64,000 bases of DNA from Escherichia whittamii (GCF_014836715.1 NZ_JACSQI010000006.1:186001-250000), one strand, 5' to 3'. Positions 1 through 9,323 are shown, numbered from the stretch's first letter. Program-made: numbers and translations. The notes: a model not told the origin generated them from the sequence alone.

Positions 1-1442
1 GCCGTGATCAGCGGAATTGCGGTAATCAATGCACCATAGCCTATCCAGCTTAACCCTTCACCATCCACCAGTGTATGGATAAAATCGCCGCCGGATTTCA
101 GACCAACTACCGAGAGAAACAGTACGATACCCAGTTCGCGCAGCGCCAGGTTGGCACTTGGCGGCATAAACCAGTAAAGCTTACCAATGCTGCCGATACG
201 CCCGAGGATAAGCGCCATAATTAGCGGCCCCCCCGCCAGCCCCAACTTCAATGCAGCCGGGAATCCAGGCACAAACACCGGAATGGAGCCCAACAATACG
301 CCAAGCCCAATACCAATAAACACCGGTAACATCTGCACCTGTTGTAATTTTTGCTGCGCATTACCTAATACATTAGCCACGGCATCAATCGCGGACGGGC
401 GTCCAACCAGGTTGAGAATATCGCCAAATTGCAGGCTAATATCGCTACTTGCAACTAATTCAACTCCAGCACGGTTCAGGCGCGAGATAACGACGTCATA
501 GCGCTCCTTAAAGTGCAGGTCGCGAATACGTTTACCGAGCACATTCTCATTGGTGACCACCACGCGTTCGACGCGTAAATCTGTGCCTTTCGTTGATAGC
601 GAAGTATCCACTTCCTGCCCAATCACCAATTGTGCATTATGCAAATCTGCAGGCTGCCCCACCAGATGCAGCAAATCGCCCAGTTGAATAACGGTCTCTG
701 GCGAAGGCACTTTTAAGGTTTCTTCTCGTTTCAATCGTGAGCAGATAACTTTATCGCCATTGAGAATCGGCACATCTTTAATGGCTAAATTATGCAAATT
801 AGGGTTCTCAACACGGATGTTAATCGTCCTGATTAGCGCACCGCCGTTGGTTCGCGTGGACTCGTGCTGCTGGGCTTCCGTCTCAACATTGACACGGAAA
901 ATAACCCGTAGCATCCACATGGTGAACAAAATCCCACAAATCCCAAATGGATACGCCATCGCGTAACTCATCCCCATCTGGTCAACCATCTCCATCGGTG
1001 TGCCCAGGTCGCGTAAGATTTGCTGACCTGCCCCCAGTGCTGGCGTATTGGTAACCGCGCCAGAGAAAATCCCCAGCACCACTGGAAGTGGGATATCGAA
1101 CAGTTTATGTAAGATGGCCGTGACCAGACCACCGAGGATAACAACCAAAACAGCAAACAAATTGAGGCGCAACCCGGAGACACGCAACGAGGCAAAGAAG
1201 CCCGGCCCCACCTGAATCCCGATGGTATACACGAAAAGGATAAGACCAAATTCCTGGATAACATGCAGCATATCGCTACTTAATGTCATCCCCGCCTGTG
1301 ACACAAAATGACCGACGATAATCCCGCCGAACAGTACGCCGCCAATGCCCAATCCAACGCCGCGAAACTTGACGTTGCCGATAAACAAACCGACGACCGC
1401 CACCAAAGCCAGAATACTGACTGTTAATGCTATATCACTCAT
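1..1442 (-). CDS. yidE: YidE, AAE-family putative transporter (3' end outside window)
   Basis: The ATG lies at 1442-1440 and 480 codons are visible. The protein continues past the left edge, so about 70 residues are missing from the usual roughly 553. The translation opens with [20 protein letters not shown], a membrane segment, followed by further hydrophobic helices and then a soluble central part that matches the paired TrkA-C (RCK-C) domains of the aspartate:alanine exchanger family. Hydrophobic helices resume near 300-60 in window coordinates. It is an inner-membrane protein and its substrate is unknown. It lies just downstream of the ibpAB terminator and reads the same way. The family is clear. 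The transported molecule cannot be told from sequence. Confidence 0.93.
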   Translation of the reverse strand, partial: MSDIALTVSILALVAVVGLFIGNVKFRGVGLGIGGVLFGGIIVGHFVSQAGMTLSSDMLHVIQEFGLILFVYTIGIQVGPGFFASLRVSGLRLNLFAVLVVILGGLVTAILHKLFDIPLPVVLGIFSGAVTNTPALGAGQQILRDLGTPMEMVDQMGMSYAMAYPFGICGILFTMWMLRVIFRVNVETEAQQHESTRTNGGALIRTINIRVENPNLHNLAIKDVPILNGDKVICSRLKREETLKVPSPETVIQLGDLLHLVGQPADLHNAQLVIGQEVDTSLSTKGTDLRVERVVVTNENVLGKRIRDLHFKERYDVVISRLNRAGVELVASSDISLQFGDILNLVGRPSAIDAVANVLGNAQQKLQQVQMLPVFIGIGLGVLLGSIPVFVPGFPAALKLGLAGGPLIMALILGRIGSIGKLYWFMPPSANLALRELGIVLFLSVVGLKSGGDFIHTLVDGEGLSWIGYGALITAIPLIT

Positions 1443-1594
1443 CGTCCATTTCTCTTGAAATAACATTTTAATTACCGGGGATTATGGCTGAATCGGTGAA
1501 GCAGATTTGCCTTATGGCGCACATTATCACGGGAAAGAGAGTGCCGGAACCTCTTAAACTGGCGAAAATTAAAACATTGCTGAAGATTGCAGAC
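1443..1594. other. ibpB-yidE intergenic region
   Basis: This gap holds the 5' leader of yidE. I see no strong promoter consensus and no additional open frame in it. Confidence 0.4.
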
Positions 1595-1622
1595 AAAAAA
1601 AGCCCCACCAAACTGGCGGGGC
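1595..1622 (-). terminator. rho-independent terminator of ibpAB
   Basis: On the minus strand a GC-rich stem (arms at 1615-1622 and 1602-1609) is followed by a run of seven T residues (1601-1595). It sits directly after the ibpB stop codon, so it should end the ibpAB transcript before yidE. Confidence 0.85.
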
Positions 1623-1637
1623 AAAGAGAATAGCTAA

Positions 1638-2066
1638 TTAGCTATTTAACGCGGGACGTTCGCTGATAGCGATACGCTGCGCTGCGATGGGTTCAGGCTC
1701 ATTACGAATTAAATCAATATGCAGTAAACCATTAACGAAGGTTGCGCCAGAGACTTCCATATTTTCAGCCAGCGTAAAGCTCAGGTTAAACGGCTGATTC
1801 ATAAGCCCTTGATGCAGCCATTTTTTCTCTTCTTTTGGCTGCTCCGGCGTGCCTTTTACGCTCAGGCGGGTACCTTCCAGTTGAATATCTAAATCTTCCT
1901 GACGAAAACCTGCCAGCGCAAGGGTAATGCGGTAGTGGTTATCGTCGCTTTTCTCAATGTTGTACGGCGGGAAGCTCTGGCTTTCACCGGCGTTTTGCAG
2001 TGCGTTGGCCAGTTTGTCAAAACCGATCCATTGACGCATCAGTGGGGATAAATCGAAATTACGCAT
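1638..2066 (-). CDS. ibpB: Small heat shock protein IbpB
   Basis: This 142-residue alpha-crystallin-type chaperone matches the length of E. coli IbpB. It co-assembles with IbpA on aggregating proteins and holds them for refolding by DnaK and ClpB. The start is the ATG at 2066 ([13 protein letters not shown]), preceded by an AAGGAG Shine-Dalgarno within a likely RNA thermometer. An upstream in-frame start at 2105 would add 13 residues that do not resemble the family. The core alpha-crystallin domain runs roughly from residue 35 to 125 and the C-terminal IAI motif (I-X-I) that docks on neighbouring subunits is present. It is second in the operon after ibpA, 110 bp downstream. Confidence 0.97.
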   Translation of the reverse strand: MRNFDLSPLMRQWIGFDKLANALQNAGESQSFPPYNIEKSDDNHYRITLALAGFRQEDLDIQLEGTRLSVKGTPEQPKEEKKWLHQGLMNQPFNLSFTLAENMEVSGATFVNGLLHIDLIRNEPEPIAAQRIAISERPALNS

Positions 2067-2110
2067 AATCATTTCTCCTTCTAAGAAGCGAGTAAGTACC
2101 TGCAAATCCG
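2067..2110 (-). promoter_or_regulatory. ibpB leader, probable RNA thermometer
   Basis: The 5' leader contains TTCTTAGAAGGAG, in which the Shine-Dalgarno can pair with the immediately preceding TTCT/CTTC stretch and be masked at low temperature. A thermometer in the ibpB leader is known in E. coli. The exact fold here is inferred. Confidence 0.6.
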
Positions 2111-2176
2111 AAGATTCGCATATGCTCCCTGACGGCGAGCATCAAATGTCAGGCCGCGCACTGCGGCCTTAGAGAA

Positions 2177-2590
2177 TTAGTTGATTTCGATACGGCGCGG
2201 TTTTTTCGCTTCTGGAATCACGCGTTCGAGATCGATATACAGCAGGCCGTTCACCAGGTTAGCGCCACGAACATGAATGTTCTCGGCTAACTGGAATTTA
2301 CGTTCAAAGTTGCGTTCAGCGATGCCCTGGTACAGATAGGTGCGCTCTTTTTGTTCGTCGGCGTGAGCACCTTTCACCACCAGCAGATTGTCCTGGGCGG
2401 TAATTTCCAGTTCACTTTCGGCAAAGCCAGCCACCGCGATAGCAATGCGGTAATGGTTTTCGTCTACCAGTTCAACATTGTACGGAGGGTAGCCGCCATT
2501 ACTCTGGCTCTGGTTGTTTTCTAAGTGGTTAAACAAACGATCAAATCCAATAGCAGAACGGTAAAGCGGGGATAAATCAAAGTTACGCAT
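2177..2590 (-). CDS. ibpA: Small heat shock protein IbpA
   Basis: A 137-residue alpha-crystallin family chaperone, the first gene of the heat-shock operon ibpAB. It binds unfolding client proteins in aggregates and partners with IbpB. The sequence shows the family N-terminus [20 protein letters not shown], a central alpha-crystallin beta-sandwich (about residues 35-120) and a C-terminal I-X-I motif (IEI) just before the end. Length equals that of the E. coli protein. The start at 2590 is preceded by an AGGAG site 8 bases upstream inside a ROSE-type leader. A sigma-32 promoter lies about 100 bp upstream. Confidence 0.97.
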
Positions 2591-2640
2591 AATTAATAGC
2601 TCCTGAAATCAGCGAGAATGTAAGACCTTCCACAATGGAC
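2591..2640 (-). promoter_or_regulatory. ibpA ROSE-type RNA thermometer leader
   Basis: The 5' untranslated region ends in TTTCAGGAGCTATTAATT before the ibpA ATG, with complementary pyrimidine-rich sequence upstream (TTCTCGCTG). This is the arrangement of the known ROSE thermometer of enterobacterial ibpA, in which the hairpin hides the Shine-Dalgarno until heat melts it. Confidence 0.7.
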
Positions 2641-2690
2641 AGGTCGGATAGCCAGAACACCCATCAGGCGCGTTCTCATTGGCTACGGTA

Positions 2691-2721
2691 TAAAAATGGG
2701 TCTGGATATGCACTTTTCAAG
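2691..2721 (-). promoter_or_regulatory. sigma-32 heat-shock promoter of ibpAB
   Basis: The minus strand reads CTTGAAAAG (2721-2713), then 12 bases, then CCCATTTTTA (2700-2691). This fits the sigma-32 consensus CTTGAAA and CCCATNT with proper spacing upstream of ibpA. Confidence 0.85.
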
Positions 2722-2894
2722 TCTTTTCGACGGACTTTTTTTTGCAGTTTGTGGTCTATTGCATAGACTGAGGGGCAGCACGAAACGTTAAAGTGCGATA
2801 GCCGCCACAGTGCGACATGATGATGATGTTATTTTCAGCAAGGGATCGCTATAACACATCATGCCAACACCCACGATCAACAGATGAATTTATT

Positions 2895-3227
2895 ATGATA
2901 AGAAATGTGTTGTTAGCGCTCATGATATGCAGCGGAATGACATTACTCGGAGGATGCTCCAGCGTAATGTCCCATACCGGGGGGAAGGAGGGAACGTATC
3001 CCGGCACCCGCGCCAGTGCCACCATGATTGGCGACAGTGACACCAACTGGGGTACGAAATCGCTGGCAGTTCTCGACATGCCATTTACCGCAGTCGTGGA
3101 TACGCTACTTCTGCCATGGGATATGTTCCGTAAAGACAGTTCGTTGCGCTCTCGCGTTGAAAAAAGCGAGACCGATACGCAAGCCACCAATGCCGTTATT
3201 CCCCCCGCCAGAATGCCCGTGAACTGA
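2895..3227 (+). CDS. yidQ: YidQ, small outer-membrane-type lipoprotein
   Basis: A 110-residue protein of the YceK/YidQ lipoprotein family, function unknown. The ATG at 2895 gives MIRNVLLALMICSGMTLLGGCSS: a short signal peptide with a lipobox ending at Cys21 (LGGC), so the mature protein should be lipid-anchored. The family motif LDMPFTAVVDTLLLPWD occupies about residues 62-78. An earlier in-frame ATG at 2817 would put charged residues before the signal peptide and is rejected. The gene is divergent from ibpA and convergent with yidR, whose stop codon lies one base away. Confidence 0.9.
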   Translation: MIRNVLLALMICSGMTLLGGCSSVMSHTGGKEGTYPGTRASATMIGDSDTNWGTKSLAVLDMPFTAVVDTLLLPWDMFRKDSSLRSRVEKSETDTQATNAVIPPARMPVN

Positions 3228-3228
3228 T

Positions 3229-4443
3229 TTAGCGGCCAGTTTTGGTGATCCACAGCTGGCCGGCTTCCATCCACGCCAGCCATTGACCATCCGGCGAGAA
3301 GACCACCGCGTCCGCCGAAGGTGAGTTGGCGTGATTTTCGGTTAAATATTCAACCTTACCGCTTTGCGCGTGTGCGCAGGCAATCCGATTATCCAGCACA
3401 AAGCCCAGCCATTCTCCTGACGGATGCCAGTTAAACGCCGACTGAATATCCGTTTTGTTATTGGTTAACTGGCGCAGTTCGCCGCCCTGTGGCGAGATAA
3501 GCCACAGTTGCACAATGCCGTTATCATCCCGCATCAAAAACGCGATTTGCGTTCCTTGAGGGTTACACCGCACCCAATGGCGCGGGGCGTTGACTAAGCC
3601 CGGATAAGTACGATGGTGCGTAAAGGTTAATCGTCGCTGCATAACGCCACGCGGCGGCGCGGGCAGAGTTGATTCTGTTCCGCTTAACGGCGCGTCGCCC
3701 GGCAATTTCCAGCCGTTTTCATCTTTCGGCAACTCGACAATAAACAGCTCCGGCACTTTCTCACCCTTTTGCGAAAGCGTATCGCCAATAAACGCCAAAG
3801 CGTGGTTTCCTACCCATCCTTCTTCATAAGCGCGATTGATTTCATCACTGCCCGGCTGCGGCGTGGGCGTTGTTTTGCTGACCAGCACGCACCAGTGGCT
3901 ACCGCTGTATTCACGCGGATGCTGCTTTTGCACATTGACCGGACCAAACGGCGCCGCAACCCCGACGTTACGCAAATCCAACGCAGGATCGCGTTCATGC
4001 AGCACGTGGTCGTTATAGGTAAAACTCACCATTTCGCCGTTCGGGCTAAAAACATGCACATGGCTGCCGCCACGCAACGCCCCTGATGTGTACGGAATGG
4101 TAATATCCATTGCATCGAGATTGCTCATCTTGCCGCCTTCAACAATCACGCCGCGACGGTGATGGAAATCGTAATGCCATGTTTCATCAGGATTTTCAGG
4201 TCCGTGGATAAAGACATATTTCTCTGACTTCGGATGAACGGTCACCACGCCGACGTGCGCTCCCTCTGACGCCCGGTAGATAACCTCGACCTCGCCAGTA
4301 TGGATATTCACGCGCTCAATTGTCTCACCGGTAAACGACGCGCCAGAAGGCCGCACGTCAAACACCAGCCACTGGCTGTCGGGTGTCCAGGTGTTGGTAT
4401 TGGTGAGCAAGTGATTACGGGGAGCAAAGGTTATCTGTTTCAT
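3229..4443 (-). CDS. yidR: YidR, beta-propeller (TolB-like) protein
   Basis: A protein of 404 residues from the ATG at 4443 (MKQITFAPRNHLL), which has AGGA 8 bases upstream. In-frame ATGs at 4479 and 4476 would add 11-12 residues and give about 415, the length I recall for K-12, but they lack a good ribosome site. Repeated blade-like motifs ending in SPDGQWL, HPSGEWL and SPNGE point to a WD40/TolB-type beta-propeller. Enterobacterial homologues are uncharacterised. There is no signal peptide, so it is probably cytoplasmic. It is divergent from cbrA and convergent with yidQ. Confidence 0.88.
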   Translation of the reverse strand: MKQITFAPRNHLLTNTNTWTPDSQWLVFDVRPSGASFTGETIERVNIHTGEVEVIYRASEGAHVGVVTVHPKSEKYVFIHGPENPDETWHYDFHHRRGVIVEGGKMSNLDAMDITIPYTSGALRGGSHVHVFSPNGEMVSFTYNDHVLHERDPALDLRNVGVAAPFGPVNVQKQHPREYSGSHWCVLVSKTTPTPQPGSDEINRAYEEGWVGNHALAFIGDTLSQKGEKVPELFIVELPKDENGWKLPGDAPLSGTESTLPAPPRGVMQRRLTFTHHRTYPGLVNAPRHWVRCNPQGTQIAFLMRDDNGIVQLWLISPQGGELRQLTNNKTDIQSAFNWHPSGEWLGFVLDNRIACAHAQSGKVEYLTENHANSPSADAVVFSPDGQWLAWMEAGQLWITKTGR

Positions 4444-4481
4444 GGCGCGGTCCTGATACAAAACGATTCCCGCCATCATAC

Positions 4482-4497
4482 TTCACAAGGACTTCAC
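4482..4497 (+). promoter_or_regulatory. CreB-binding tag (cre tag) upstream of cbrA
   Basis: The sequence TTCAC-AAGGAC-TTCAC exactly fits the TTCAC-N6-TTCAC direct repeat bound by the response regulator CreB. It lies 47 bp before the cbrA start. K-12 cbrA is a CreBC regulon member. Confidence 0.8.
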
Positions 4498-4543
4498 TTT
4501 CAGACAATAGTCTTTTGCCATCGTGATGAATGTGAGTGAAAAG

Positions 4544-5644
4544 ATGGAACATTTCGACGTGGCGATTATTGGCCTCGGCCCGGCTGGTTCTGCTCTGGCG
4601 CGGCAGTTAGCAGGCAAAATGCAGGTGATCGCGCTGGATAAAAAACACCAGTACGGTACAGAAGGCTTCAGCAAGCCTTGTGGTGGTCTGCTGGCACCGG
4701 ACGCGCAGCGTTCTTTTATTCGTGATGGGCTGACGCTTCCTGTCGATGTGATCGCCAACCCGCAGATTTTCAGCGTGAAAACCGTTGATGTAGCAGCATC
4801 GCTCACACGTAACTACCAGCGAAGTTATATCAATATCAATCGCCATGCCTTCGACTTGTGGATGAAGTCGCTGATCCCCGCGAGCGTTGACGTTTACCAC
4901 GATAGTCTGTGCCGGAAAATCTGGCGTGAGGATGATAAATGGCATGTCATCTTCCGGGCGGACGGCTGGGAGCAGCACATTACTGCCCGCTATCTGGTTG
5001 GTGCTGACGGTGCAAACTCGATGGTGCGGCGACATCTCTACCCGGATCACCAGATACGTAAATATGTCGCTATCCAGCAGTGGTTCGCCGAGAAACATCC
5101 GGTACCGTTCTACTCCTGCATCTTTGATAATGAAATAACCGACTGTTATTCATGGAGTATTAGCAAAGACGGTTATTTTATTTTTGGCGGCGCCTATCCG
5201 ATGAAAGACGGCCAGACGCGTTTCGCAGCGCTGAAAGAGAAAATGACTGCCTTTCAGTTCCAGTTTGGCAAAGCGGTAAAAAGCGAGAAATGCACCGTGT
5301 TATTTCCCTCACGCTGGCAGGATTTTATCTGTGGTAAGGACAATGCCTTTCTTATTGGCGAAGCGGCGGGATTTATCAGCGCCAGCTCGCTGGAGGGGAT
5401 TAGCTATGCGCTGGATAGCGCAGATATTCTGCGTTCAGTGTTACTGAAGCAGCCAGAGAAGATCAACGCCGCTTACTGGCGCGCCACTCGCAAACTGCGG
5501 TTAAAGCTCTACGGCAAGATAGTAAAAAGCCGATGCTTAACTGCACCGGCCTTAAGAAAGTGGATTATGCGCAGTGGCATAGCGCATATTCCACAGATAA
5601 AGGATTACCCAACGCGCTTCACATCGCCCACCAGCAGGATGTAA
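4544..5644 (+). CDS. cbrA: CbrA, FAD-dependent oxidoreductase of geranylgeranyl-reductase type
   Basis: A 366-residue flavoprotein of the geranylgeranyl reductase/halogenase-like family. The ATG at 4544 starts [19 protein letters not shown], the Rossmann GxGxxG FAD-binding motif. A second FAD motif ([13 protein letters not shown]) lies near residue 150 and [14 protein letters not shown] near residue 275. CreB controls it in K-12, and a perfect cre tag lies upstream. The reaction is unknown. K-12 CbrA is, from memory, 354 residues ending HIPQLKD. Here the reading frame continues 12 more codons and overlaps the 3' end of the convergent dgoT by 40 bp. Confidence 0.9.
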   Translation: MEHFDVAIIGLGPAGSALARQLAGKMQVIALDKKHQYGTEGFSKPCGGLLAPDAQRSFIRDGLTLPVDVIANPQIFSVKTVDVAASLTRNYQRSYININRHAFDLWMKSLIPASVDVYHDSLCRKIWREDDKWHVIFRADGWEQHITARYLVGADGANSMVRRHLYPDHQIRKYVAIQQWFAEKHPVPFYSCIFDNEITDCYSWSISKDGYFIFGGAYPMKDGQTRFAALKEKMTAFQFQFGKAVKSEKCTVLFPSRWQDFICGKDNAFLIGEAAGFISASSLEGISYALDSADILRSVLLKQPEKINAAYWRATRKLRLKLYGKIVKSRCLTAPALRKWIMRSGIAHIPQIKDYPTRFTSPTSRM

Positions 5645-6897
5645 GAAAGTGCGCCAATCAACGCGACGGCGGAGATATAAACCAGTGCAGGTGCGAAACC
5701 GTAACCCTGTGCCAGGTAACCGACCACCAAAGGTACAGTAATACCGCCCAAACCACCGGCGAAGTTAAACACGCCGCCGGTTAAACCAATCAGGCGCATC
5801 GGTGCTAAAGAAGACACTAGCGACCAGGTAATAGAAGCAAAACCGTTGCCGAAGAAAGCCAGCGCCATCAGGCACATAATCATCATCGGGTCATTGGTGT
5901 AGTTAGCGCCCATAATGCAGGTAGAGATCAGCAAACCGCAGATAATTGGTGTTTTACGCGCAAAGCCCAGCGAAAATCCCTTACGCACCAGCAGATCCGC
6001 TACCCAGCCGGAGAGCAATACGCCAACAAATGCGGCAAGAAATGGCACCGTGGTCATAAAGCCCGCTTTTAGCGCCGTTATTCCTTTTTCCTGGGTTAAA
6101 TAGTTCGGGAACCAGGTTAAGAAGAACCACAGTGTAGAAGCCACCGCAAATTGCCCGAGATAGACGCCAATCAGTTTACGATGAAACACCAGCTTCCAGT
6201 CTTTTGCTGTTAACGGCTGACGCGCCTCTTTTTTCACCGGCGCATCACCATCCACCAGGCCGCCGCCATCACGAATGTAATCCAGTTCAGCTTTGCTGAT
6301 GCCTTTGGTCAGGCGCGGCGGCTGATAAACTTTAAACCAAATCAGCGACCAGATAATGCCGATACCACCAGTGACAATGAACACCCAGTGCCAGCTCAAC
6401 ATCTCCTGAATCCAGATCAGCAGCGGGGTCAGAAACGCCAGACCGACAAACTGGCCAGAGGTATAAAAACCAACGGCTGAAGCGCGTTCATGTTCCGGGA
6501 ACCAACTGGTCACCATACGGTTATTGGTCGGAAAAGCGGGCGCTTCGAAAATACCGGTTATCGCACGCAGCCCAATTAATGACATTAATCCCGTGGCAAA
6601 GCCCTGGAATAAAGTCGCCACTGACCAGCCAAATATCGCAATAAAATAAGTCACGCGTGAACCTACGCGATCTAAAAACCAACCACCGGGGATCTGGCAT
6701 AGTGTATAAAGCCAGGCGAAGGCCGAAAATACATAGCCCATTTGCGCTTTAGTAATACCGAACTCTTCCTGAATATGGGCGGAAGCCACGGCCAGGTTGG
6801 CGCGGTCGACATAACAAATGACCACCGTAATAAAGATCATCACCAGCGTCAGATAGCGCCGACGCCCCGGCTTTGCTGCATTAACGGGAATATCCAT
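5605..6897 (-). CDS. dgoT: D-galactonate:proton symporter DgoT
   Basis: A 430-residue major facilitator protein of the anion:cation symporter family with about 12 membrane helices. It imports D-galactonate with protons. The start at 6897 ([16 protein letters not shown]) has GGAG 10 bases upstream. An upstream in-frame start at 6942 adds 15 residues and is not needed. The family signature [11 protein letters not shown] lies near residue 28 and a DRVGSR loop follows helix 2. It is last in the dgo operon, 74 bp after dgoD. The gene looks intact although the kinase and aldolase genes of the pathway are broken. Confidence 0.96.
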   Translation of the reverse strand: MDIPVNAAKPGRRRYLTLVMIFITVVICYVDRANLAVASAHIQEEFGITKAQMGYVFSAFAWLYTLCQIPGGWFLDRVGSRVTYFIAIFGWSVATLFQGFATGLMSLIGLRAITGIFEAPAFPTNNRMVTSWFPEHERASAVGFYTSGQFVGLAFLTPLLIWIQEMLSWHWVFIVTGGIGIIWSLIWFKVYQPPRLTKGISKAELDYIRDGGGLVDGDAPVKKEARQPLTAKDWKLVFHRKLIGVYLGQFAVASTLWFFLTWFPNYLTQEKGITALKAGFMTTVPFLAAFVGVLLSGWVADLLVRKGFSLGFARKTPIICGLLISTCIMGANYTNDPMMIMCLMALAFFGNGFASITWSLVSSLAPMRLIGLTGGVFNFAGGLGGITVPLVVGYLAQGYGFAPALVYISAVALIGALSYILLVGDVKRVG

Positions 6898-7016
6898 AGC
6901 GAGCTGTCTCCAGATTTTGGGCATAGCGAAGCCGCTCACCATGCCCTGTAATGTACAGAGGGTTATATTTTTGTATTAAAGTTTTATTGCCCGATGAGGG
7001 GCTTACGTTGCAGGAA

Positions 7017-8165
7017 TTACCACTCTGCTACGCTGTTATCTTCATGACGCCAGAGCGGATTACGCCAGTCCGGGGCATGTTTACTGAACTCAATGACTTT
7101 GGCTTCGTCGATTTCCACGCCTAAGCCCGGTTTCGTCAATGGTTTAAAGAAACCGCCGACCATGTTGAAGTCTTCTTTGTTTTTCACAAAGTCGAGTAAC
7201 TCCGCGCCTTTGTTGTAGTGAATGCCCATACTTTGCTCCTGAAGTACCGCGTTATAGGAAACAAAGTCGATATGCAGGCAAGCCGCCAGTGCAATCGGCC
7301 CGAGTGGGCAGTGCGGCGCAAGAGTTACGTCATAGGCTTCTGCCATTCCGGCAATTTTGTAGCATTCGGTAATACCGCCTGCGTGGGAGAGATCCGGTTG
7401 CAGAATCGAAATCCCACCCGCTTCCAGCACGCGCTTAAACTCGAAGCGTGAGAACATTCGTTCGCCCGCCGCCAGTGGAATATGCGTCTGTGCCGCCAGT
7501 TTCGGGTAGTATTCGGCTTGTTCTGCTAATACCGGTTCTTCAATAAACAGCGGACGATACGGTTCCAGTTCTTTAATCAGCACTTTCGCCATCGGCGCGC
7601 TGACGCGACCGTGGAAATCAAGGCCAAACTCAATCTGATTGCCAAAAGCTTCACGAATTTGTGCCACGGTGTTGACCGCCGCATCCACCGCGCGGGAGTT
7701 ATCAATCAGCCCCAGTTCTTCGCAACCATTCAACTTGAAGGTATCGAAGCCGATTTCACGCAGCGTTTTAATACCGTCGATAACATCCGCCGGACGATCG
7801 CCGCCGACCCAACTGTAGGCTTTAATTTTGTCGCGAACCAGGCCGCCCATCAGTTGCCAGACCGGCGCATTCAGCACTTTGCCTTTGATATCCCATAACG
7901 CCTGGTCGATTCCGGCGATAGCGCTCATCAGAATCGGGCCACCGCGATAAAAACCGGCGCGATACATCACTTGCCATAAGTCATTGATGCGCGAAGGGTC
8001 CTGACCAATCAGATAGTCGCCCAGCTCATGAACTGCCGCTTCAACCGTGCGCGCGCGGCCTTCAATCACTGGCTCGCCCCAACCGACCACACCTTCATCG
8101 GTTTCAATTTTCAGGAACATCCAACGGGGAGGTAAACGATACGTGGTAATTTTGGTGATTTTCAT
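7017..8165 (-). CDS. dgoD: D-galactonate dehydratase DgoD
   Basis: A 382-residue enolase-superfamily enzyme that converts D-galactonate to 2-keto-3-deoxygalactonate in the cytoplasm. The metal ligands and catalytic residues sit in the expected contexts: Asp in FGLDFHG (about 183), Glu in FIEEPV (209), Glu in AAGERM (235), His in APHCPLG (285) and Glu in VLQEQSMG (310). The ATG overlaps the TGA of the dgoA relic (ATGA), so the old translational coupling point is preserved. The enzyme looks functional, but its product can no longer be processed by DgoK and DgoA from this locus. Confidence 0.96.
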   Translation of the reverse strand: MKITKITTYRLPPRWMFLKIETDEGVVGWGEPVIEGRARTVEAAVHELGDYLIGQDPSRINDLWQVMYRAGFYRGGPILMSAIAGIDQALWDIKGKVLNAPVWQLMGGLVRDKIKAYSWVGGDRPADVIDGIKTLREIGFDTFKLNGCEELGLIDNSRAVDAAVNTVAQIREAFGNQIEFGLDFHGRVSAPMAKVLIKELEPYRPLFIEEPVLAEQAEYYPKLAAQTHIPLAAGERMFSRFEFKRVLEAGGISILQPDLSHAGGITECYKIAGMAEAYDVTLAPHCPLGPIALAACLHIDFVSYNAVLQEQSMGIHYNKGAELLDFVKNKEDFNMVGGFFKPLTKPGLGVEIDEAKVIEFSKHAPDWRNPLWRHEDNSVAEW

Positions 8166-8240
8166 TGCTCTGCCTCTCGATACGCCTTAACAAATGCTGC
8201 TGCCTGCTGCGTGATACGTTCTACTGTTTGCCCGGCGCTT
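8162..8240 (-). pseudogene. dgoA: dgoA remnant, last 25 or so codons of KDPGal aldolase
   Basis: Reading back from the TGA at 8164-8162 gives [20 protein letters not shown] and then EAEQ-stop. This matches the C-terminus I recall for E. coli DgoA ([20 protein letters not shown]...). Everything upstream of this, including the catalytic part of the 2-dehydro-3-deoxy-6-phosphogalactonate aldolase, is gone. The fragment is joined at about 8236-8240 to a piece of dgoK. It has no start codon of its own. Confidence 0.88.
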
Positions 8241-8360
8241 GCGCACCGTGCAATTGGCTTTCTTCACCACGCATAACATTGTGGTTATCGTCATGAGAGA
8301 GGCACTCGCTGGGGATTATGGAGATATTCCCCGGTCAATTGCGATGTAGCACACTGTCAT
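8236..8360 (-). pseudogene. dgoK: dgoK remnant, start and one internal piece of KDGal kinase
   Basis: The original start survives: ATG at 8360-8358 overlaps the dgoR TGA (ATGA) and reads MTVCYIAIDRGISP before a TAA at 8316. K-12 DgoK begins, from memory, MTARYIAIDWGSTN. About 10 bp on and in another frame, CLSHDDNHNVMRGEE matches an internal DgoK segment (K-12 CVSHDDNHNVMRGEE, near residue 110). The parts between and after these segments are deleted, so no kinase can be made. At least two deletions and a frameshift are needed to explain the structure. Confidence 0.88.
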
Positions 8361-9046
8361 GTGATTTCCTTTAATCTTCGTGTCGAACTGGCAATCATGC
8401 TGAGTGCCGCCTGCTCTGCCGCATCGCCGTCCTGATGCCGTATCGCATCGAACAGCGCCTTATGTTCCTGAAGCGTTTGCGGCATATTGGCTTCATCGCC
8501 CATCCAGGTTCGTTCAAAAACCGCCCGCTGCAGCGAACTGATCGCAATGCTAAGTTGCTGTAACACCGGGTTATGCACCGACTGCAGCACCGCTTCGTGG
8601 TAGCGAATATCCGCTTCGTTAAACGCCTCGCGATCCTGATTGTTGGCAATCATCTCGTTCAGCGCGGACTCAATCTGCGCCAGATCGCTGGAGGTCGCGC
8701 GCTCCGCCGCCCAACGGGCAATCGCTGGTTCCACCAGATTTCGTACTTCGCTCATTGCACTGATAAGCCGTGGGTCGTAGTCGTTTTCCAGAACCCATTG
8801 CAGTACGTCAGTGTCGAGGTAATTCCACTGGTTGCGCGGTGCCACAAACGCGCCGCGATAGCGTTTCATTTCAATCAGCCGCTTCGCCATCAGCGAGCGG
8901 AATACTTCGCGAATGATGTTGCGCGAGGTTTCAAACTCCTCACAGAGTTCTGCCTCAGCCGGAAGCGGCGAACCGGGTACGTATTTGCCGCTCACAATCT
9001 GCTTACCCAGCGTAATGACGATGCGATCGGTTTTATTGAGAGTCAT
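8357..9046 (-). CDS. dgoR: DgoR, GntR/FadR-family repressor of the dgo operon
   Basis: A 229-residue transcription factor with an N-terminal winged helix-turn-helix (about residues 8-75, containing LPAEAELCEEF and SRNIIREVFRSL) and a C-terminal all-helical FCD ligand-binding domain (about 95-220). It represses dgo genes and is released by D-galactonate. The start at 9046 (MTLNKTDRIV) has GGAG 8 bases upstream. It is first in the operon. The full frame is kept, ending in LKEIT, although the next two genes are destroyed. Confidence 0.95.
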   Translation of the reverse strand: MTLNKTDRIVITLGKQIVSGKYVPGSPLPAEAELCEEFETSRNIIREVFRSLMAKRLIEMKRYRGAFVAPRNQWNYLDTDVLQWVLENDYDPRLISAMSEVRNLVEPAIARWAAERATSSDLAQIESALNEMIANNQDREAFNEADIRYHEAVLQSVHNPVLQQLSIAISSLQRAVFERTWMGDEANMPQTLQEHKALFDAIRHQDGDAAEQAALSMIASSTRRLKEIT

Positions 9047-9112
9047 GGAGAGTCCTTGTGCTCTGTATGTTCTTCTCTACTTTACCTTGATCGCTGCACA
9101 ATACGGCAACTT

Positions 9113-9185
9113 TGTAGTACCAGCGTGAAACCGTTCGCCATTTCCATAGCCATAATGTAGTACAATTTATTGTTGTTGTACTACA
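9113..9185. promoter_or_regulatory. DgoR operator region
   Basis: A perfect 10-bp inverted repeat, TGTAGTACAA (9156-9165) and TTGTACTACA (9176-9185), is separated by 10 bp. A further TGTAGTAC half-site lies at 9113-9120, closer to dgoR. GntR/FadR regulators bind such palindromes and DgoR autoregulates from here. The region is divergent between dgoR and yidX. Confidence 0.75.
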
Positions 9186-9323
9186 ATTTAGATCACAAAA
9201 AGAACAATAAGTGAAAAGATGACATGCATCAGGCAGAAATCTGAAAAGGGATGTCAGGCGCTAATAAGGAGGGAAAGAAGAGTATGCTTTCAATGGTTTA
9301 GCTACTCGTTTAAAGGATTAATC

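Noticed and set aside
2849-3283. 144-codon minus-strand frame opposite yidQ
   Set aside because: It overlaps the YidQ lipoprotein gene, whose signal peptide, lipobox and family motif clearly mark the real coding strand.
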